Shown here one piece after another: positions 1 to 6,795 of a stretch of 12,063 bases of DNA; the stretch's first letter is position 1; every line of letters starts with the position of its first letter. The notes beneath the pieces are model-generated. The model made no database searches and was not told where the DNA came from. It saw only the letters and a program-made list of their open reading frames with translations. The stretch comes from Bacillota bacterium. GTDB taxonomy: Bacteria; Bacillota; Dehalobacteriia; UBA4068. Where the stretch lies: contig WRKD01000168.1 of NCBI GenBank assembly GCA_009778255.1, forward strand, positions 1 through 12,063, read 5' to 3'. A program made the translations under genes and the position numbers.

Positions 1-1009
1 TTTACTACCCCAGGGTTTTACCCGTCTGCTGGTACCGGCGGCGCAGGCGGCGGCACAACCATTGCCATTATTAGGCTATACAGCGGTTGGAATAGATAAA
101 GGCCAGCTTATGGTAGCGGCTCATCATACCGACGCGCATGAGGATTGGCATCCCCAGCATTATAATACCGCTTCGCTAGCGAGTTTGATTGAACAGCGTT
201 TACTAAAACAGCCACAAAACAGTATTTTACAACAATTGGCATATTGCGCGCGCGAATATGGTTGTTTTACTGCGCAGAATATTTTTTATAGCCGGTATGA
301 AGGCGGTATACCAGTATCACCGGTTTGTAATGCCAACTGCATAGGTTGTATATCGCAACAAAGCGCAGAATGCTGCCCTTCTCCTCAGCGGCGTATAGTT
401 GCTTCGCCTACTGCACAAGAGATTGCCGAAATCGCTATACCTCATCTTGAGCACAGCAAAAAAGCCATTATCAGCTTCGGCCAAGGCTGTGAAGGAGAGC
501 CGACTCTGGAGTATGACCTGCTTTGTAAAGCTATTAAAATAATCCGTTCCGCTACCAAAAAAGGGTTGATCAATATCAATACCAATGCCGGCCAGCCCAA
601 GGCTGTGGCAGCTTTATTGGAAGCTGGCTTAGATAGCTTAAGGGTAAGCTTGTTTTCGCCCCTTAATGAAGAATACTCGGCTTATCACCGCCCCCAAGGT
701 TTCGGATTAGTAGAAGTTAAGCAGAGCCTGCAAATCGCCGCTGAAGCCGGAAAACCGGCTGCTATCAACTTACTCACTTATCCCGGTTTTAGCGATGATG
801 AACGCCGTTTACAGGCGCTTACAGATTTGCTGGCAGAAAGTAATACCAGTCAATTACAATTACGCAATTTAAACATCGACCCAGCGATGATGCGGCGTTT
901 TTTAACGGAAAGCTGGGGTATTGGCATACGCAATTTTATAAATCGGCTGCTTATCTCTTTGCCAACACTGGTTATCGGCAGTTATAGTAAGGCAAAAACA
1001 GAGGAATAG
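1..1009 (+). CDS. Radical SAM domain protein, partial (5' end outside the window)
   Basis: The reading frame is open from position 2 to the TAG at 1007-1009 (335 visible residues), and I see no convincing start or ribosome binding site inside the window, so the gene begins to the left. A TTG at 62 is possible but lies in a continuous Ala/Gln/Pro-rich stretch with no Shine-Dalgarno. The radical SAM cluster motif CxxxCxxC is present as CNANCIGC, with Cys codons at 326, 338 and 347; these would hold the [4Fe-4S] cluster that cleaves S-adenosylmethionine. About 50 residues later GQGCEGEPTLEY (around 480-515) matches the GGEP-type SAM-binding motif, and NINTNAGQP and LRVSLFSP follow as expected for the TIM-barrel strands. 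Some 85 or more residues precede the cluster motif, which is longer than usual for simple activases. Substrate and pathway cannot be told. It converges on the S41 protease gene with 10 bp between stops. Confidence 0.85.
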   Translation, partial: LLPQGFTRLLVPAAQAAAQPLPLLGYTAVGIDKGQLMVAAHHTDAHEDWHPQHYNTASLASLIEQRLLKQPQNSILQQLAYCAREYGCFTAQNIFYSRYEGGIPVSPVCNANCIGCISQQSAECCPSPQRRIVASPTAQEIAEIAIPHLEHSKKAIISFGQGCEGEPTLEYDLLCKAIKIIRSATKKGLININTNAGQPKAVAALLEAGLDSLRVSLFSPLNEEYSAYHRPQGFGLVEVKQSLQIAAEAGKPAAINLLTYPGFSDDERRLQALTDLLAESNTSQLQLRNLNIDPAMMRRFLTESWGIGIRNFINRLLISLPTLVIGSYSKAKTEE

Positions 1010-1019
1010 CCTACACTTA

Positions 1020-2534
1020 TTATTTTTCAATACGAACGCTTCGTTCCGCACTATTCCAAGTTATGGTATAACCATATTTGCGTAAAAGAGCAGCAGGCAA
1101 ATAAAGGGTATTATCCCGGCTTATCAGAACCTGGTTGCCGCTGCTTGTTATCAGTTTTTGCTCAGCTTCATCTATTATCAAACGCTGCACGCCTTTACTA
1201 AAATATATAATGCCTTCATGTTTTTCTCTTTGCCAGCCTAATTGATCAAGCGTCAATTCCAGCGGCACATACGAGGCTCCTTCATCCAGCAGCGCGCCTG
1301 CCGGTAAATCTTGCCACTGCCCACCCTGCGAAAAACCGGCTAAGCCTATATAGAATTTAAGAAAACCCGGTTTTAGCAGTTGTTCTTGCAACCAACTCAA
1401 TGCTTTAGCCAACTGCTCTTCTTCTTCTGTTACATAAATATCCGGCATAACTCCACCGGAAAAATCTATATCCTGATATCCGTGGGTGACGATTTTATTG
1501 GTAGTAAATTTTATACCGGCGCCGGAAGGTAAATCTATTAGGCTCTGCATCACGCCTTTGCCATAGCTGGGTACGCCTATAAGAACTCCCGCGCCATTAT
1601 CTTGCACATTCGCAGCCACCAGCTCGGCAGCACTAGCCGTATCTTCATTTATCAATACAGCCAGCGGTAAATCAAGCGGTATAGCTTCATCCACCGGAGC
1701 AAAGGAATCCCAACCATCTTTACTAACAAAGAACATCATCGGGCCGACGCCGGCCAGCACTCCGCAACTCATTACCGCGCCATCCAATTCCCCGCCGGGG
1801 CAATCGCGCAAATCGACTACCAGGGCTTGCAGGCCCTGCTTTTTCATGCTCCGCACTGCAGCCGCTAATTCCTCGCCGGTATGAGTGGTGAACAAATCGA
1901 TTCTAATATACCCTATAACCTCTTTCATCAACCAGTATTCCATACTGGGCAAAGTGATAAGTTTGCGGTTCATTAACTCTTCAATAATGCGTCCATCTCG
2001 TTGGTATTTTAAAACAAGCAGACTGTTTTCCTCTCCACCCAAGGCTGCCATCAATTGCTCTGCCGTGGCTTGCGGGGCTTTAAGCTCATCTACGCCCACG
2101 ATGATATCGCCATATCTTAATCCCGCTCTTTCCGCCGGACTATTGGCCATAACACCCTGCACCATCAATTTTCCTTCTGAAGTATCTACATAAACCCCAA
2201 TACCGACAAAATCACCTTCTATTTCGGCAACAAGCCCTTTATATTCTTCGGCGCTAAAATATTGCGCCCAGCGGTCTATTTTTTGCAACTCGGTTATCAG
2301 GGTCGGCACATCTTTGGCTTCTAAAACCTGCTCATTAAAATCATAATAAGCATAATTGCGCACCAAATATTTAGCATAAGAAAGGTCGTCGCTCCATTGC
2401 AATAAAGGCTGCGCAACTGGGGCTTCTTCATCTTTTACATCATCCGCCCAAGCTGTAATTGGCAATAGCAACACAATAAGCATTAAGATCAACGCCGATA
2501 AATACTTCCATTTAACTACATATTGTTTTTTCAT
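1020..2534 (-). CDS. Secreted S41 (C-terminal processing) protease with PDZ and copper-amine-oxidase-like stalk domain
   Basis: 504 residues. The N-terminus is a signal peptide: basic MKKQYVVKWK, a hydrophobic run at 11-28, and a likely cleavage after AWA (residue 30). A PDZ domain lies at about 100-185 (GDFVGIGVYV, then SPAERAGLRYGDIIVGVD). The S41 protease core follows at about 200-370: DLRDCPGG (241-248), the nucleophile region TASAAEL with Ser301, and GVPSYGKG with Lys326 as general base, then GVMPDI. Both catalytic residues are present, so it should be active outside the cytoplasmic membrane. The C-terminal 90 residues (about 415-504) resemble the copper amine oxidase N-terminal-like repeat (VPLELTLDQLGW, YLPAALLRKYGYTITWN), common on cell-surface proteins of Clostridia and probably a wall-attachment or spacer module. 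The ATG overlaps the nth stop codon (ATGA), with GGAG inside the end of nth, implying translational coupling. Being last in the cluster it may be expressed with nth. Targets unknown. Confidence 0.9.
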   Translation of the reverse strand: MKKQYVVKWKYLSALILMLIVLLLPITAWADDVKDEEAPVAQPLLQWSDDLSYAKYLVRNYAYYDFNEQVLEAKDVPTLITELQKIDRWAQYFSAEEYKGLVAEIEGDFVGIGVYVDTSEGKLMVQGVMANSPAERAGLRYGDIIVGVDELKAPQATAEQLMAALGGEENSLLVLKYQRDGRIIEELMNRKLITLPSMEYWLMKEVIGYIRIDLFTTHTGEELAAAVRSMKKQGLQALVVDLRDCPGGELDGAVMSCGVLAGVGPMMFFVSKDGWDSFAPVDEAIPLDLPLAVLINEDTASAAELVAANVQDNGAGVLIGVPSYGKGVMQSLIDLPSGAGIKFTTNKIVTHGYQDIDFSGGVMPDIYVTEEEEQLAKALSWLQEQLLKPGFLKFYIGLAGFSQGGQWQDLPAGALLDEGASYVPLELTLDQLGWQREKHEGIIYFSKGVQRLIIDEAEQKLITSSGNQVLISRDNTLYLPAALLRKYGYTITWNSAERSVRIEK

Positions 2535-3196
2535 GCCTTTTCTCCATCCATTCCATTATCTAAATTTTTTATTTCTTGCAAACAAAGCTTGCTTAAAGTG
2601 CATTCACTACAATGTGGTTTTTGGGCATGACAAACGCGGCGGCCATGCCAAATTAGCCAATGATGCGCCTTTGACCATTTTTCCCGCGCTATCAGGTCAC
2701 ATAGTTCTCTCTCTACAGCCCGGGGTGTTTGACCTTCCGCTAAACCCAAGCGGCGAGCCACCCTAAACACATGCGTATCTACAGCCAAGGCCGGTATATC
2801 GAAACCCACAGAGAGTACTACATTGGCAGTTTTATCGCCTACACCAGGCAAGGCAGTTAATTGCTCTTTAATCTGAGGAACTTCTCCGCCAAATTGCCCG
2901 TTTATAATACGTGCCGTAGCAATAATATTTTTGGCTTTGTTTTTATATAGCCCGCAAGAGCTTATATAAGGTATAAGCTCTTGCGGGCTTAAAACAGCAA
3001 AAGCCGCCGCATCGGCAAAAAGTTCAAACAGCCTCTCGGTTATTTTATTTACCTGATTATCATTTGTTTGCGCGGAAAGCATCACCGCAACCAATAGTTG
3101 AAAAGGCGAATTATATTTAAGCGCCGAACCCACGCCTTGATATATTTGTTCTAATTCGGCCAGAATTTCTTGTTGCCGAACGATTTCTTTAGACAT
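2531..3196 (-). CDS. nth: Endonuclease III (DNA glycosylase / AP lyase)
   Basis: 221 residues, the normal length for bacterial Nth. It removes oxidised pyrimidines from DNA and nicks the abasic site in base-excision repair. The helix-hairpin-helix is LPGVGDKTANVVL (116-128), with catalytic Lys122, and the essential Asp is Asp140 in ALAVDTHVFRVARRLG. The [4Fe-4S] cluster loop at the C-terminus has the exact spacing Cx6Cx2Cx5C (Cys189, 196, 199, 205). The N-terminal MLSAQTNDNQVN matches the family signature. The ATG at 3194-3196 has AAGAGG at 3202-3207 with a 5-nt spacer. It lies 21 bp after degV and overlaps the S41 protease gene by 4 bp. A perfect 18-bp inverted repeat lies within the coding region (2949-2989; see separate entry). 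Confidence 0.96.
   Translation of the reverse strand: MSKEIVRQQEILAELEQIYQGVGSALKYNSPFQLLVAVMLSAQTNDNQVNKITERLFELFADAAAFAVLSPQELIPYISSCGLYKNKAKNIIATARIINGQFGGEVPQIKEQLTALPGVGDKTANVVLSVGFDIPALAVDTHVFRVARRLGLAEGQTPRAVERELCDLIAREKWSKAHHWLIWHGRRVCHAQKPHCSECTLSKLCLQEIKNLDNGMDGEKA
2949..2989. repeat. Perfect 18-bp inverted repeat inside nth
   Basis: Left arm AGCCCGCAAGAGCTTATA (2949-2966), 5-nt loop TAAGG (2967-2971), right arm TATAAGCTCTTGCGGGCT (2972-2989). The arms are exact reverse complements. Neither strand has a T-run after it (TAAAAC on plus, ATATAAAAAC on minus), so it is not a typical intrinsic terminator. In nth mRNA it would form a very stable hairpin across the codons for SPQELIPYISSCGL (residues 70-83), a stretch that is fairly conserved in the family. 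Confidence 0.9.
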
Positions 3197-3217
3197 AATA
3201 GCCTCTTAATAAACTTA

Positions 3218-4090
3218 TCATCTTGGATCCCCTAAAAATAACAAAGCAATTACACCCTGGCTGGTATGGGCGCCTATTACCGGGCCTATATAGCCAATAA
3301 TCACATCTTTCACTTGCCAGCGTTCGCGTATCATTTTTTCAACATATAAGGCGCCTTCCAGGTTATCGCCATGATTAATAAAAATCACCTGCTCTTGAGG
3401 ATCCTGCGCCGTTAAAGCCATTTTATCTACCAATGCCTCTAAAGCTTTTTTAGCATTGCGAACTTTTTCCATTGGTATCAGCTTTCCTTCATCATCCACA
3501 TGCAAAACCGGTTGAATATGCAGTAAAGAGCCGGCAAAAGCCGCCGCGCCGGAACAACGTCCATGCCGATACAAATGCATTAAATCGTTAACCGTAAACC
3601 AATGACATACTTTCAATCTATTAGCTTCTGTCCAGGCGCAAAGCTCATCTACATTCATGCCAGCCCTTTTATTCTGCACCATTAAATATGCCAGCAAACC
3701 TTGGCCACCGGAAACAGAAAGTGAATCTACACAATGTATCTTAGCTAAAGGATACTCGGCCCGCAACTGATCCCGCGCGAAAAGAGAGCCTTCGTAAGTG
3801 GCGGATAATCCGGAAGACAAACTTAAATAAATAAGGTCTTTGCCCTCTTCTAAAATAGCTCGGAACACACTTATATACTCATTTGTACTGATTTGTGAAG
3901 TTGAAACGCTCTCACCCGCCAAAACACGCTGATAAAAAGTTTTGATAGAAAGTTCCCGTTCATCCAGATAATTACGGTAAGAATCTTCCCCCACCACAAA
4001 ACCTAAAGGAAGAATGATCAGACCTAATTCTTCCGCCATTTGCGGTGAAAGATCTGTGGTGGAATCGGTGATGATAACATAATCACGCAT
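3218..4090 (-). CDS. DegV family fatty-acid-binding protein
   Basis: 290 residues, typical for DegV proteins, which bind a single fatty acid; in Gram-positive bacteria the FakB members present it to the kinase FakA for phospholipid synthesis. Family features seen: N-terminal DSTTDLSPQMAEELG (9-23), the TSQIS loop (64-68), LSSGLSATY (91-99) around the carboxylate-binding site, the HWFTVNDLMHLYRHGRC region (163-179), the LLHIQPVL strand (189-196) and the terminal IGPVIGAH (268-275). The His in GAH is usually followed by T-G-P-G; here it is T-S-Q-G, a small departure. The ATG at 4088-4090 has a strong AAGGAGGG (4097-4104) with a 6-nt spacer. No fakA/DAK-type kinase gene is in the window, so whether this is a true FakB cannot be decided here. 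It lies between the HAD phosphatase (65 bp) and nth (21 bp), in the same direction. Confidence 0.92.
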   Translation of the reverse strand: MRDYVIITDSTTDLSPQMAEELGLIILPLGFVVGEDSYRNYLDERELSIKTFYQRVLAGESVSTSQISTNEYISVFRAILEEGKDLIYLSLSSGLSATYEGSLFARDQLRAEYPLAKIHCVDSLSVSGGQGLLAYLMVQNKRAGMNVDELCAWTEANRLKVCHWFTVNDLMHLYRHGRCSGAAAFAGSLLHIQPVLHVDDEGKLIPMEKVRNAKKALEALVDKMALTAQDPQEQVIFINHGDNLEGALYVEKMIRERWQVKDVIIGYIGPVIGAHTSQGVIALLFLGDPR

Positions 4091-4127
4091 AAAAAGCCCT
4101 CCTTAACAATTTTTTTCTAAATATATG

Positions 4128-4148
4128 AATTCAGAATTCAGAAGTCAG
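4128..4148. repeat. Short tandem heptad AATTCAG-AATTCAG-AAGTCAG
   Basis: Three tandem 7-mers (4128-4134, 4135-4141, 4142-4148), the last with one change. They sit in the only sizeable gap (65 bp) in the minus-strand cluster, between the end of the HAD phosphatase gene and degV. They contain two overlapping-phase EcoRI-type GAATTC palindromes. The unit resembles GAATTCAG/AAGTCAG dispersed repeats that I believe occur in several clostridial genomes, but I cannot verify copies elsewhere. Confidence 0.55.
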
Positions 4149-4155
4149 ACCGCCG

Positions 4156-4794
4156 TTAGAGGGCCGCCAATAATATAGCGGATAATTCCTCCACATTATG
4201 GGCTATATAAGCGGCGCCAGCTTCGCTAAGCTGCTGCTCTTCTCCAGCGCCCCATAAAACTCCGCAAGAAATTATATTAGCATTGCTAGCACAACCAATA
4301 TCAAAGATGCTATCGCCAATGAAATAGGCTTTTTCAGTTGTGGCGCCCAGCATAGCGAGGGCTGTTAGGGCCGGTTCGGCTTCCGGCTTATGACAAGTTG
4401 TACTTTCTGCACATACCAACGCCGAAAAAAATTGCAATAAACCTATCTGCGCCAAAGTTGCCTCCGCCGGTTTTTGACGCTTGGACGTTACACAAGCCAG
4501 CTTGGCGCCACCTTCCTTAAGCTTAGCCAGCAAATCGGCTATACCGGGAAAAGCGCTAAGCTTACATGTGTCGATATTATAAAAATGCTTTTGATAACAA
4601 GCACGATAATGCTCGCCCATACCAGGCCCTAATAATAATTCCCCAGTTTGCAGAAGAGGCATACCAATTAAGGCAGTAATTTGTTCATCACTTACTTCTT
4701 TTCCGCATTCTCTAAGAGCCAGGCGTGAGGTATGTAAAATAATAGGAAGGCTATCTGCTAAAGTGCCATCTAAATCGAAAAGAAAAACGGTCAT
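4156..4794 (-). CDS. HAD-superfamily phosphatase (phosphoglycolate phosphatase / PpaX-like)
   Basis: 212 residues with all four HAD motifs: DLDGTLADS with nucleophile Asp7 and acid Asp9; TSK (103-105, motif II); Lys136 in CHKPEAEP (motif III); and GDSIFDI with Asp161 and Asp165 (motif IV, Mg2+). A helical cap between residues 15 and 82 gives the Gph/PpaX/beta-phosphoglucomutase type layout. It should hydrolyse a small phosphate ester or pyrophosphate in the cytosol; the exact substrate cannot be read from sequence. The start ATG shares one base with the larC stop (TAATG), and the GAGGAGGA that serves it lies inside the last Glu codons of larC, so translation of the two is coupled. That makes a role linked to the LarE/LarC pathway possible (inference), for example removal of pyrophosphate. 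A plain housekeeping phosphoglycolate phosphatase is the safer reading. Confidence 0.88.
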   Translation of the reverse strand: MTVFLFDLDGTLADSLPIILHTSRLALRECGKEVSDEQITALIGMPLLQTGELLLGPGMGEHYRACYQKHFYNIDTCKLSAFPGIADLLAKLKEGGAKLACVTSKRQKPAEATLAQIGLLQFFSALVCAESTTCHKPEAEPALTALAMLGATTEKAYFIGDSIFDIGCASNANIISCGVLWGAGEEQQLSEAGAAYIAHNVEELSAILLAAL

Positions 4795-5963
4795 TATTCC
4801 TCCTCCTCTTGACAGGCTATTAATTGAGCCTGCCGGTATAGTTTTTGAAAAGGAAGAGAGTTCGCCCGCGCCGCCTTGGCTACATCCTCGTATTCCGGAG
4901 CAATACTATTGCCGCTTATTTTTACTTTTATCTTCCCCTGGGGAGTTATAACAATACGGCTACTGCGCGAAAGTAAACGTCGTTGCTCCCGGCGCATACG
5001 CAAACCCAAAGTGCAACTTTCACTTAAAACCACTTCCGCCAGCGTATCTGTAAGATGCGGTGAACAAATAACCTGCAATTGCCAAGCCGGACGGCCTTTT
5101 TTCATTATCAAGGGTGAAAAACACGCATCCAAAGCGCCTGCTTCCAATAGCAGAGGCAATAAATATCCCATCACTTCGCCACCGGCATCATCTATATTGG
5201 CGGTGAGTACATCTACTTCATCCATTACCCAAGTATATTCTTTTGCTCCATTATGTCCCCATAAAACACGTAGAATATTGGGCACTGGCAAATCGCGGTT
5301 GCCCGCGCCCAACCCAACTGCCTCTAAAGTAAAAGAGGGGAAAAACTGCTGCGCTTTTAGGGCGGTGAGCAGAGCCGCTCCTGTAGGAGTTATAAGCTCG
5401 CCGCTTAAACCACTAGCAAAAAAACTGTAGCCGCTCAATAAATTAAGCACAGCCGGCGCCGGCAACGGCAAGCGTCCATGAGCACATTCTACAAAACCTT
5501 CGGAGTGTGGTAAAAGAGAACAATAAACTTTTGAAATACCCAAATCCTCTATAGCCAAAGCAACGGCGCAAATATCTAAAATTGCATCTACCGCCCCTAC
5601 CTCATGAAAATGCACCTCTTCAAGGGAACAGCCATGAGCTTTAGCTTCCGCTTCAGCCAATAGAAAAAAAGTACGGCAAGCTATTCGTGCAGCGCGAGTC
5701 GGTAGCCCGGCCTTCTCGATCATGCTAATAATATCATGCAAATGGCGATGTTCGTTTTCCTGCGCACAATGGAATTTAATTTGGCAGGCTGCCAGGCCAT
5801 TCTTCAACACCTTCTTACTTTCCATATGCCAACCCTTTAAAGCTAATTTATCCAGTTGCATTTTCAGGTTTGCTATATCTGCCCCACCATCGCAAAGTGC
5901 AGCAACTAGCATATCTCCAGCCAACCCGGTAGGACAATCAATATACAGTATTTTTTCTGGCAT
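4794..5963 (-). CDS. larC: LarC: nickel insertion enzyme for nickel-pincer nucleotide cofactor
   Basis: 389 residues from the start chosen here. LarC is the CTP-dependent cyclometallase that inserts nickel into the bisthiocarboxylate pyridinium mononucleotide, the last step of NPN cofactor synthesis for lactate racemase (LarA) family enzymes. Seen: N-terminal ILYIDCPTGLAGDM; His-rich HRHLHDI (72-78); VHFHEVGAVDAI (117-128); ECAHGRLPLPAP (159-170); GLGAGNRD (217-224); NIDDAGGEVMGYLL; MKKGRPA (287-293); and LRMRREQR (321-328). These cover both the N- and C-terminal parts in a single frame, so no programmed frameshift is needed, unlike the split larC1/larC2 of Lactobacillus plantarum. The frame extends 8 codons upstream, but the ATG at 5961-5963 has AAAGGAG at 5969-5975 with 5-nt spacing and fits the family's N-terminus. 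It lies 10 bp after larE and overlaps the HAD gene by 1 bp. Confidence 0.94.
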   Translation of the reverse strand: MPEKILYIDCPTGLAGDMLVAALCDGGADIANLKMQLDKLALKGWHMESKKVLKNGLAACQIKFHCAQENEHRHLHDIISMIEKAGLPTRAARIACRTFFLLAEAEAKAHGCSLEEVHFHEVGAVDAILDICAVALAIEDLGISKVYCSLLPHSEGFVECAHGRLPLPAPAVLNLLSGYSFFASGLSGELITPTGAALLTALKAQQFFPSFTLEAVGLGAGNRDLPVPNILRVLWGHNGAKEYTWVMDEVDVLTANIDDAGGEVMGYLLPLLLEAGALDACFSPLIMKKGRPAWQLQVICSPHLTDTLAEVVLSESCTLGLRMRREQRRLLSRSSRIVITPQGKIKVKISGNSIAPEYEDVAKAARANSLPFQKLYRQAQLIACQEEEE

Positions 5964-5968
5964 AACAT

Positions 5969-5975
5969 CTCCTTT
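5969..5975 (-). promoter_or_regulatory. Ribosome binding site that sets the larC start
   Basis: Minus-strand AAAGGAG, five bases before the ATG at 5961-5963 and overlapping the larE stop codon (5974-5976). The upstream in-frame ATG at 5985-5987 lies inside the end of larE with no such site, so the shorter LarC is preferred. The overlap suggests ribosomes finishing larE re-initiate on larC. Confidence 0.85.
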
Positions 5976-6780
5976 ATGGCGTATCAAAACAACCGCTTTT
6001 TAAACCACCCAAATCTATGGTAACAAAAGGCCATCCCAAAGCGGTTAAAGCCTTATCGACATATGCTAAATTGCTCATTATTAGTTCTCTCTCGGCCGGT
6101 TCAGCTTCAATACGGCAAATATTGCCGTGAACCCGCAGGCGGAATTCCCTGCACCCCAAATCTGCCAGCAAGCTTTCTCCCTTAATCACACGCTCAAGTA
6201 ATTCCGGCTTAAGCGAGGTATCGTAAGGAAAACGCGTGGCTAAACATGGCCTAGCCGGTTGTGTATAATTGGGTAAGCCTAAATTTTGCAACAAAGCGCG
6301 CACTTGAGTTTTATTAAGCCCTGCTTCAGCTAAAGGTTGCGCAATATTAAGTTCTTGGCAAGCCAGAAGACCAGGCCGTTTATTAGAAAGCAGGTCATCG
6401 GCATTACTGCCTTCCGCTACCTGCTCTAAGCCTTCCTCTGCAGCTAATTGCCGCAAACCGGAAAACATCATCCACTTACATACAAAGCAACGCTCGCGGC
6501 GGTTCGAAGCCACTTCCGGCATAGCTAATATATCCAGTTCTTTCACATAAAAAGGTATATTTAGCTCTAAGGCAAGATTTTTTGCCTGTTCCTCTTCCCT
6601 TTCGCCTATTAAAGCAGTACGGCAAAAAACCGCTAAAACCGGTCCCGCTACAGCTTCCTTAGCAGCCCGCGCTAGCAAAGTGCTATCTACCCCACCGGAA
6701 AAAGCTACCAATAAGGAAGTGTACACACTACAGCGTTGTAATAAATTATTCCACAAATCTTGCAGTAAAGCTTTATCCAT
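5974..6780 (-). CDS. larE: LarE: ATP-dependent sulfur transferase for nickel-pincer nucleotide cofactor
   Basis: 268 residues. LarE adenylates the pyridinium dicarboxylate mononucleotide and converts its carboxylates to thiocarboxylates. It is a PP-loop ATPase: SGGVDST lies at residues 28-34 of the start used here. EGSNADDL (123-130) and the terminal LGGLKSGCFD fit the family. The sulfur-donor Cys of RPCLATR is Cys179, matching the position of Cys176 of the L. plantarum enzyme (established knowledge). A CxxC pair (Cys98, Cys101; RCFVCK) is also present, giving a CxxC...C set that could hold an iron-sulfur cluster. The frame can be extended to a TTG at 6808-6810, but AAGGAG (6790-6795) stands nine bases before the ATG at 6778-6780, so I use the ATG. 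First gene of the cluster; no larA or larB is visible. Confidence 0.94.
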   Translation of the reverse strand: MDKALLQDLWNNLLQRCSVYTSLLVAFSGGVDSTLLARAAKEAVAGPVLAVFCRTALIGEREEEQAKNLALELNIPFYVKELDILAMPEVASNRRERCFVCKWMMFSGLRQLAAEEGLEQVAEGSNADDLLSNKRPGLLACQELNIAQPLAEAGLNKTQVRALLQNLGLPNYTQPARPCLATRFPYDTSLKPELLERVIKGESLLADLGCREFRLRVHGNICRIEAEPAERELIMSNLAYVDKALTALGWPFVTIDLGGLKSGCFDTP

Positions 6781-6789
6781 CGCATTAAA

Positions 6790-6795
6790 CTCCTT
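6790..6795 (-). promoter_or_regulatory. Ribosome binding site that sets the larE start
   Basis: Minus-strand AAGGAG, nine bases before the ATG at 6778-6780. It would lie inside the coding region if the upstream TTG (6808-6810) were used, so the TTG start is unlikely. Confidence 0.8.

Noticed and set aside
1885..2193. 102-residue plus-strand open frame opposite the S41 protease
   Set aside because: It is antisense to the PDZ domain coding region, has no domain and no ribosome site.
4876..5430. 184-residue plus-strand open frame opposite larC
   Set aside because: It lies fully antisense to a gene with clear LarC motifs, and its translation is low in recognisable sequence and rich in Ser, Arg and Pro. 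It has no ribosome binding site. A shadow of larC.
5452..5463. 12-bp palindrome GCCGGCGCCGGC in larC
   Set aside because: It encodes conserved Leu-Pro-Ala-Pro-Ala and is easily explained by GC-rich Ala, Gly and Pro codons.
5964..5987. Eight-codon N-terminal extension of LarC (MIRHKGDV)
   Set aside because: It overlaps the larE stop region and contains the AAAGGAG that serves the inner ATG; LarC proteins normally begin at the later Met.
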